This document shows positions 58,902-64,000 of a DNA stretch of 64,000 nt, piece by piece. The notes below the pieces were generated by a model. That model ran no database searches and was not told the origin of the DNA. It worked only from the letters and a program-made list of their open reading frames with translations. Every line of letters begins with the position of its first letter. The first letter of the stretch is position 1. The translations under genes and the position numbers were made by a program. Source of the DNA: Anaerolineaceae bacterium (GTDB lineage Bacteria; Chloroflexota; Anaerolineae; Anaerolineales; Anaerolineaceae); assembly GCA_016927865.1 (NCBI GenBank), contig JAFGLU010000008.1:1-64000 (forward strand), written 5' to 3'.

Positions 58902-59915
58902 ATGACAACTGCTTTCCCGCTGGGCAAACTGCCCCCTGCTTTTCTGGCCAACCTGCTGGCACAGGCCCCGCAGCTTGACCCGCGCATTCTGCTCGGCCCC
59001 GGCGCTGGGCTGGACTGCGCCGTGATCGACCTGGGCGAGCGCCTGCTGGTGCTTAAATCCGACCCGATCACCTTTGCCATCGACCAGATCGGCTGGTACG
59101 CCGTGCAGATCAATGCCAATGACATTGCCACCAGCGGGGCAGAACCGCGTTGGATGATGGTGACGCTTCTCCTGCCGGAAGGCAAGACCACCCCCGGCCT
59201 GGTCGAAGATATCTTCGATCAGGTTTACCGCGCGGCGGCGGAGTTGGGCATCTCGGTCATCGGTGGGCATTCTGAGGTGACATACGGCCTGGACCGCCCT
59301 ATCCTCAGTGCGACGCTGATCGGCGAGACAACCCGCGAGCGGCTGGTCACCCCGCGCGGAGCGCAGCCTGGAGACCGTTTGCTGCTGACCAAGGGCGTGC
59401 CGGTGGAGGGCACGGCCATCCTGGCACGCGAGTTTCCGGCGCGACTGGAGCAGGCGCTGACCGCCGCCGAGTTGGAAGAGGCCCGCAGCTATCTGACCCA
59501 TCCCGGGATTTCCGTGACCCGCGATGCGGCTCTGGCCCAGGCGGCGGGCAAGGTGACGGCCATGCACGACCCCACCGAGGGCGGGTTGGCGGGCGCGCTG
59601 TGGGAGCTGGCGGACGCCTCGGGACGGCGGCTGGTGATGGACCCGGCGCGCGTGCCCGTGCCCGAACTGGCGGCCAAAATTTGCCGCTGCCTGGGCCTGG
59701 ACCCGCTGGCGACGATCGCCTCTGGAGCCCTGCTGCTGGCGGCTGCGGCTCAGCACGCTGCTGCCATTCAAGCGGCGCTCGAGTCATCTGGCATTCCATG
59801 CGCCGATATTGGGCGAGTAGAAGCCGGAGAAGCGGGGGTGTGGAATGAAAAAACGGGCAAGCCCTTAGATCGGCCTGCCCGTGATGAAATCGCGCGCCTG
59901 TTTGAGATGTCTTAG
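58902..59915 (+). CDS. AIR-synthase-related (HypE-like) protein
   Basis: 337 aa. PurM-like ATP-binding pattern: LGPGAGLDCAVIDLG, SDPITFAIDQIGWYAVQINA, NDIATSGAEPRWMMV, GGHSEVTYGLDRP, AMHDPTEGGLAGALWE. HypE makes the cyanide ligand precursor of NiFe hydrogenases, but its C-terminal Cys motif (PRIC) is absent and no hyp genes are near, so this is a stand-alone relative. ATP-dependent dehydration or phosphotransfer is likely. Confidence 0.85.
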   Translation: MTTAFPLGKLPPAFLANLLAQAPQLDPRILLGPGAGLDCAVIDLGERLLVLKSDPITFAIDQIGWYAVQINANDIATSGAEPRWMMVTLLLPEGKTTPGLVEDIFDQVYRAAAELGISVIGGHSEVTYGLDRPILSATLIGETTRERLVTPRGAQPGDRLLLTKGVPVEGTAILAREFPARLEQALTAAELEEARSYLTHPGISVTRDAALAQAAGKVTAMHDPTEGGLAGALWELADASGRRLVMDPARVPVPELAAKICRCLGLDPLATIASGALLLAAAAQHAAAIQAALESSGIPCADIGRVEAGEAGVWNEKTGKPLDRPARDEIARLFEMS

Positions 59916-59968
59916 AATCCACCTCAAACTCGCTTCCCCCTCCGAATTTTCTGGTCGATTCTTAGAAT

Positions 59969-60364
59969 TTAGTCGTCGTTCCGGCGGCGGCTTTTGCGGT
60001 CGGCGCCAAAGATCATGCTCAACACGAAGCTGACCACGCTGACGATGAGCGCGCCGAGGAAGGCGGGCAAGAAGCCGTCTACGGTGAAGCCAACGCCGAA
60101 GTTGCTGCCAATGATGCCCGCCAGGTAGAACATCAACGTGTTCACCAGCAGGGTGCCCAGACCCAAGGTGAGGATGATGACCGGGCAGCCCACCACCATG
60201 GCCACGGGGCGGATGAGGGCGTTGACCAGGCCGAAAATTACGGCCAGCCAAAGAAGGGACAGCCAACTACCGTCCTGGACGTTAAGTCCGTTGCCGCCCA
60301 GCAGGAAAAAGGCCGCGTACAAGGCAGCCATATTGATTAAAATGCGCAGAATCAGTTTGCTCAT
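59969..60364 (-). CDS. Phage-holin-4/YvlD-like membrane protein
   Basis: Start at MSKLILRILINMAALYAAFF, with CAAGGAG upstream. 131 aa with four TM helices (ILINMAALYAAFFLLGG, LLWLAVIFGLVNALIRP, VIILTLGLGTLLVNTLMFYL, FLGALIVSVVSFVLSMIFG) and a basic tail. Pattern of the phage_holin_4_2/YvlD family of small inner-membrane proteins; function unclear, not phage-linked here. Confidence 0.8.
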   Translation of the reverse strand: MSKLILRILINMAALYAAFFLLGGNGLNVQDGSWLSLLWLAVIFGLVNALIRPVAMVVGCPVIILTLGLGTLLVNTLMFYLAGIIGSNFGVGFTVDGFLPAFLGALIVSVVSFVLSMIFGADRKSRRRNDD

Positions 60365-60478
60365 GGTTTCTCCTTGACAACTTGTTGGTGGGCCGTTGGT
60401 CAACAGCGACCCATCCGTGATTTTCTTACTACACTATACGACAAATCATACCAAAAGTTGCGCAGAGTGTAAAAGAAA

Positions 60479-60531
60479 TCTTAATTTGAGATACGCGGGG
60501 TGCGAAGCACCCCGCGTATCTCAAATTAAGA
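60479..60531. repeat. GAA-tip palindrome 3
   Basis: Perfect 25-bp arms around GAA. Outer part TCTTAATTTGAG, inner GGGTGC-GAA-GCACCC, variable middle ATACGCG. Between the holin-like gene start and the GNAT gene stop. Confidence 0.95.
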
Positions 60532-60564
60532 GGTTTCCCCCACCCGCTAAGACGTTCGGCGATC

Positions 60565-61548
60565 TTAAAAAACGTTCTCGGGCATGGGATGTTCCATCCA
60601 TACCAGGGTGTTGAGGACGTGGAAACCAGCCTCGCGGAAGTTGTCTTCGGCGCGCCCGGCGGGAAAGTTGATGCTGGTGGGGCGGTGGCGGTGATACAGC
60701 GAATGGCGCACCTGGGGCAGCAGGTACTTGAGAGCGTAGCGTTCGTACTGGTCTGAGGTAGCGATCCACACGTGGTCGGCATAGGAGGCGGAAGGCTCCC
60801 AGGAGGCAAAGCCCAGCGGCTGACCGGTTTGCGGCTGGCGCAGCACCCAATGGTTTTGCTCGTCGCCGTTCAGCCAACGCAACGCGCTGTACCACCAGTG
60901 CGGGTTGAAGTGGCGCAGGTCAAAGGACAGGTTCCAGGAGACCTCTGGAGGGTATAGCTCTTGCAACCAACGCTCTTGCCAGGCCCAATCGCCCCGGCGG
61001 CGCGGCGAGATGAGCGGGTGGGTGTCCACCATCATGCCCGAATCGCCGTTGCCCACCCAGGTGGTGCGCCGGGAGCGTTCTACGAAGCCGGTTTCCAGGT
61101 ACAACTGGTAGGCGGCGGGGTTGTCGCTGCGCACTTGCAGCCAGGCGGCAGTGGCTCCGTGCGAACGGATATGTTCCAGGGCGCGCAGGGTGAGTTGGCG
61201 GGCAATCCCGCGGCGTCGGAAATCGGGATGCACAGCCACGTTCGCAATTAAATAGATCCATTTCCCGCCGCGGTAGATGGGGATGAGACTGATGTTGCCG
61301 ATGAGGCGGCGGTCCTCTTCCCACACGTATCCATGCAACGGGGTCGAGATACGCTCAGAGGGCCCGGTCATCCAGCGTAAGATCGATGGGTCGGCAGCGG
61401 ATTTGCGGATGTGGCGCAAATAGTCGCGCCCGTCCGGGTCCAGCGTGCCGGCAAAGCACGATTCGATCAGGTCGGCGACTGGGAACAGGTCCTTGAGTAC
61501 GTTCAGGGGGCGTATGTGAGCTGCTTGGACGGGGACATCGTATCTCAC
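60565..61548 (-). CDS. GNAT acetyltransferase (tandem-type)
   Basis: GTG start (VRYDVPVQAAHIRPL) chosen because TACAAT ends 6 nt before it, as for two other leaderless genes here; the frame is open 24 codons further. 327 aa. The first GNAT half carries NVAVHPDFRRRGIARQLTLR and VRSDNPAAYQLYLETGF. The second half (NHWVLRQPQTGQPLGFASWE ... AGRAEDNFREAGFHVLNTLV) looks like a degenerate GNAT copy. Substrate unknown. Confidence 0.8.
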   Translation of the reverse strand: MRYDVPVQAAHIRPLNVLKDLFPVADLIESCFAGTLDPDGRDYLRHIRKSAADPSILRWMTGPSERISTPLHGYVWEEDRRLIGNISLIPIYRGGKWIYLIANVAVHPDFRRRGIARQLTLRALEHIRSHGATAAWLQVRSDNPAAYQLYLETGFVERSRRTTWVGNGDSGMMVDTHPLISPRRRGDWAWQERWLQELYPPEVSWNLSFDLRHFNPHWWYSALRWLNGDEQNHWVLRQPQTGQPLGFASWEPSASYADHVWIATSDQYERYALKYLLPQVRHSLYHRHRPTSINFPAGRAEDNFREAGFHVLNTLVWMEHPMPENVF

Positions 61549-61624
61549 AGTTGAATTGTACCCGAGTTGTTTTTTCTGAGAGTAGATTTTAAGACAGGTA
61601 CTTTTCTTGTAACTAATCAAGAGG

Positions 61625-61681
61625 CCTGAATTTAAGGTGTGTATGGGGTGCGAAGCACCCCATACACACCTTAAATTCAGG
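61625..61681. repeat. GAA-tip palindrome 4
   Basis: Perfect 27-bp arms around GAA. Outer part CCTGAATTTAAG, inner GGGTGC-GAA-GCACCC, variable middle GTGTGTATG. In the divergent gap upstream of clpC. Confidence 0.95.
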
Positions 61682-61761
61682 GACTTCTCCCACCCTCTGA
61701 GCAGTCACCTTTTCTTATAACCTTCTTATAGAATATTGGTTCTTTTCTGGGTGGCTGATGC

Positions 61762-61767
61762 TATAAT
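61762..61767 (+). promoter_or_regulatory. Probable -10 box of clpC
   Basis: TATAAT about 58 bp before the ATG. The best -35 candidate (TTCTTT, 16 bp upstream) is poor, so an alternative sigma factor or activator may be involved. No CIRCE or CtsR-like repeat was seen. Confidence 0.45.
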
Positions 61768-61824
61768 GACAAGAGCAGGATGGCAACAATTACTGAAGAA
61801 CATTCTGCAAGAGGACAGAACCCT

Positions 61825-64000
61825 ATGATGAGATTTGACCGGTTTACCGAGCGTGCCCAAGAAGCAGCCCAGCGGGCCGCCGAAATTATTCAGCGCTACG
61901 GGCATAACCAAATTGATACCGAACACATTCTCCTGGCAATGATTGAACAGCCCCAGGGGGTTATTCCGCAGCTGTTGGAGCTTTTAAAGGTTGACGGCGC
62001 GGCGCTTTCGGAACGCCTGGACTATATCTTGCGCACAAGCCCCAAAGCCAGCATTTTTGGGGGCGGCGCTGGGCAAATCTTCATCACTCCTCGCGTGAAG
62101 CGCATCATCGATCTGGCCAACGAAGAAGCCAACCGGATGAAGGATGAATACATCTCCACCGAGCACCTCTTCCTGGCCATCCTCTCTGAGCGCAATACTC
62201 CTGCGGCGCGTCTGTTGGAAGGGGCGGGTATCACTCGTGAACGCGTGGCAGACTCGATCTTGCAACTGCGTGGTGGGCAGCGCGTTTCGGACCCACAGGC
62301 TGAGACCCGCTACCGCACCCTTGAGAAATACTCGCGCGATTTAACCCAACAGGCCCGTGAAGGCAAGCTGGACCCGGTCATTGGGCGTGATAAAGAGATT
62401 CTGCGCGTCATGCAAATTCTTTCCCGCCGCACCAAGAACAACCCGGTGCTCATCGGCGAGGCGGGCGTGGGCAAGACCGCCATTGTGGAAGGGTTAGCCC
62501 AAAAGATCGCTACTAACGATGTGCCCGAGATTTTGATCGGTAAAAAAGTGATTTCTCTCGACTTGGGCGGGATGATTGCAGGTTCGCGCTTCCGCGGCGA
62601 GTTTGAGGAGCGCCTCAAGGCTGCCATCGAAGAAGTGCAGCGCTCAGAAGGCGAGATCATTTTGTTCATCGACGAACTGCATACCGTGGTGGGGGCGGGC
62701 GCGGCTCAGGGCGCCATGGACGCTTCCAACATGCTCAAGCCTTCTCTGGCGCGCGGCGAGTTGCAATGCGTGGGCGCCACCACCCTGGATGAATACCACA
62801 AGCACATTGAAAAAGACTCGGCCCTCGAGCGGCGTTTTGCTCCCGTGTATGTGGAAGAGCCCAACGTGGAAGATACAATCAAGATGCTTCAAGGCCTCAG
62901 CGATCGCTACGAAGCCCACCACAAGGTGCGCTTCGCCGACGAAGCCCTGGTGGCTGCGGCGCGGCTCTCTTCGCAGTACGTGCCTGATCGGCGCTTGCCC
63001 GACAAAGCCATTGACTTAATCGATGAGGCAGCCGCCAAGCTGCGCGTGGCGCTCTATTCGCTGCCCCCCGAGTTAAAGCAGGAAAAGACCGAAATCGATC
63101 GCCTGACTGCCGAAGAGGAGCAGGCGGGTTTGGAGCGCGATTACGAGCGTGCCGCCCGCAAGAAGGCCGAGCGTTTGCGCCTGGAAACCGAGTACAACGA
63201 AAAACGCGAGAAGTGGGAAGCCGAACACCAGTTAGACGAGGTGGTGGACGTGGACGACATTGCCCAGGTCATTGCCCAGTGGACGGGCATCCCGGTGAGT
63301 CAGATGATGGAGAGCGAGGCCGAAAAGCTCCTCTCGATGGAAGACCGCCTGCATGAGCGTATCATCGGGCAGAAAGAAGCCGTTCATGCCATCTCCGATG
63401 CCATTCGCCGCGCTCGCTCGGGTATGAAAGATCCCACCCGCCCGATTGGCTCCTTTATCTTCATTGGACCATCGGGTGTGGGGAAGACCGAACTGGCCCG
63501 CGCCCTGGCAGAGTTCCTCTTTGGCGACGAGGATGCCCTGGTGCGCCTGGATATGAGCGAATACCGCGAGCAGCACACCGTTTCGCGCCTGTTTGGCGCG
63601 CCTCCCGGTTACATTGGCTACGAGGAGGGCGGGCAATTGACCGAAGCGGTGCGTCGCCGCCCTTACCGCGTGATTCTGTTTGATGAGATTGAAAAATCGC
63701 ATCCCGAGGTCTGGAATGCGCTGTTGCAGATCCTGGACGACGGGCGCCTGACCGATGGTCAGGGGCGCGTGGTAGATTTCCGCAACACGGTTCTCATTAT
63801 GACCAGCAATCTGGGTACTGAGTTTGTTCGCAAGGGCGGCACGCTGGGCTTCCTGCAAACCGATGACGACGCCGAAGACCGCGCTATGCACGATAAGATC
63901 GAAAAGGCCCTCAAATCTACTTTCCGTCCCGAATTCCTCAACCGCATCGACGAAATCATCATGTTCTCGCCGCTCAGCGACGCCGAGATGATAGAGATCG
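61825..64000 (+). CDS. clpC: ClpC-type AAA+ unfoldase, partial (C-terminus missing)
   Basis: Runs off the right edge; 725 codons are present. AGAGGACAG precedes the first of two adjacent ATG codons. Two N-terminal Clp repeats ([36 protein letters not shown]), D1 Walker A GEAGVGKT with ILFIDELHT, and D2 Walker A GPSGVGKT with VILFDEIEK. The middle domain is only ~50 residues ([20 protein letters not shown]), so it is ClpC rather than ClpB. ClpC feeds unfolded substrates to ClpP; no clpP is in view. Confidence 0.9.
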   Translation, partial: MMRFDRFTERAQEAAQRAAEIIQRYGHNQIDTEHILLAMIEQPQGVIPQLLELLKVDGAALSERLDYILRTSPKASIFGGGAGQIFITPRVKRIIDLANEEANRMKDEYISTEHLFLAILSERNTPAARLLEGAGITRERVADSILQLRGGQRVSDPQAETRYRTLEKYSRDLTQQAREGKLDPVIGRDKEILRVMQILSRRTKNNPVLIGEAGVGKTAIVEGLAQKIATNDVPEILIGKKVISLDLGGMIAGSRFRGEFEERLKAAIEEVQRSEGEIILFIDELHTVVGAGAAQGAMDASNMLKPSLARGELQCVGATTLDEYHKHIEKDSALERRFAPVYVEEPNVEDTIKMLQGLSDRYEAHHKVRFADEALVAAARLSSQYVPDRRLPDKAIDLIDEAAAKLRVALYSLPPELKQEKTEIDRLTAEEEQAGLERDYERAARKKAERLRLETEYNEKREKWEAEHQLDEVVDVDDIAQVIAQWTGIPVSQMMESEAEKLLSMEDRLHERIIGQKEAVHAISDAIRRARSGMKDPTRPIGSFIFIGPSGVGKTELARALAEFLFGDEDALVRLDMSEYREQHTVSRLFGAPPGYIGYEEGGQLTEAVRRRPYRVILFDEIEKSHPEVWNALLQILDDGRLTDGQGRVVDFRNTVLIMTSNLGTEFVRKGGTLGFLQTDDDAEDRAMHDKIEKALKSTFRPEFLNRIDEIIMFSPLSDAEMIEI

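Overview
The window looks like a piece of a Chloroflexota (Anaerolineae-type) chromosome. This is an inference from gene content, not from a marker gene. The signs are NACHT proteins with formylglycine-generating-enzyme (FGE)-like C-termini, paired DinB-like proteins, a two-domain S1 protein, a LacI-like/GGDEF fusion, a secreted expansin, genes with -10 boxes almost touching the start codon, and many intergenic hairpins. Two genes run off the edges: an AIPR-family gene on the left (minus strand) and a ClpC-type ATPase on the right (plus strand).

Region 1 (1-19155, all minus strand) is a defence island. In transcription order it holds two large NACHT ATPases with FGE/C-type-lectin-fold C-termini, a small protein with the same glycine-rich motif as one of the NACHT proteins, and a one-TM protein. 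Next come three tightly coupled genes for a PLD-SNF2-type helicase, an Eco57I-like adenine methylase with its own specificity region, and a RecF/SMC-like ATPase. This matches the published Hma (helicase-methylase-ATPase) layout. Five small genes (one a frameshifted remnant) and an AIPR protein with a nuclease-like N-terminus follow. The last codons of the two NACHT genes look like diversity-generating-retroelement (DGR) variable regions, but no reverse transcriptase or template repeat is present here.

Region 2 (19255-26453) is an integrative, phage/plasmid-like element on the plus strand. It carries a 5'-abrupt replication-initiator-like gene with iteron-like repeats inside it, several small unknown genes, an excisionase-like HTH protein, a Rep protein and a tyrosine integrase. 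A distinctive double palindrome recurs three times in it and supplies the stop codon of two genes.

Region 3 (26717-31776) holds accessory genes: a membrane TPR protein, a nuclease-like protein, an EcsC/TerB-like protein and a small membrane protein. It ends at a tRNA-Lys(CTT) gene whose 3' end faces the accessory DNA, so the tRNA is a plausible anchor of the whole island.

Region 4 (31826-64000) is mostly ordinary chromosome. It contains a tyrosine phosphatase, expansin, DegV, an AraC/GyrI regulator, a UvrA-like protein, an M24 peptidase, DinB-like, GNAT and URO-D-like proteins, RNase HI, an FAH-family enzyme, a GGDEF protein, an S1 protein, a Rel-type ppGpp enzyme with an eroded synthetase domain, two metallophosphoesterases, a HAD phosphatase, an AIR-synthase-like protein and ClpC. 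Its intergenic spaces carry a MITE-like element, covarying mini-hairpin repeats and four long perfect palindromes. Each of those palindromes has a GCGAAGC tip and a different but fully self-complementary mid-stem.
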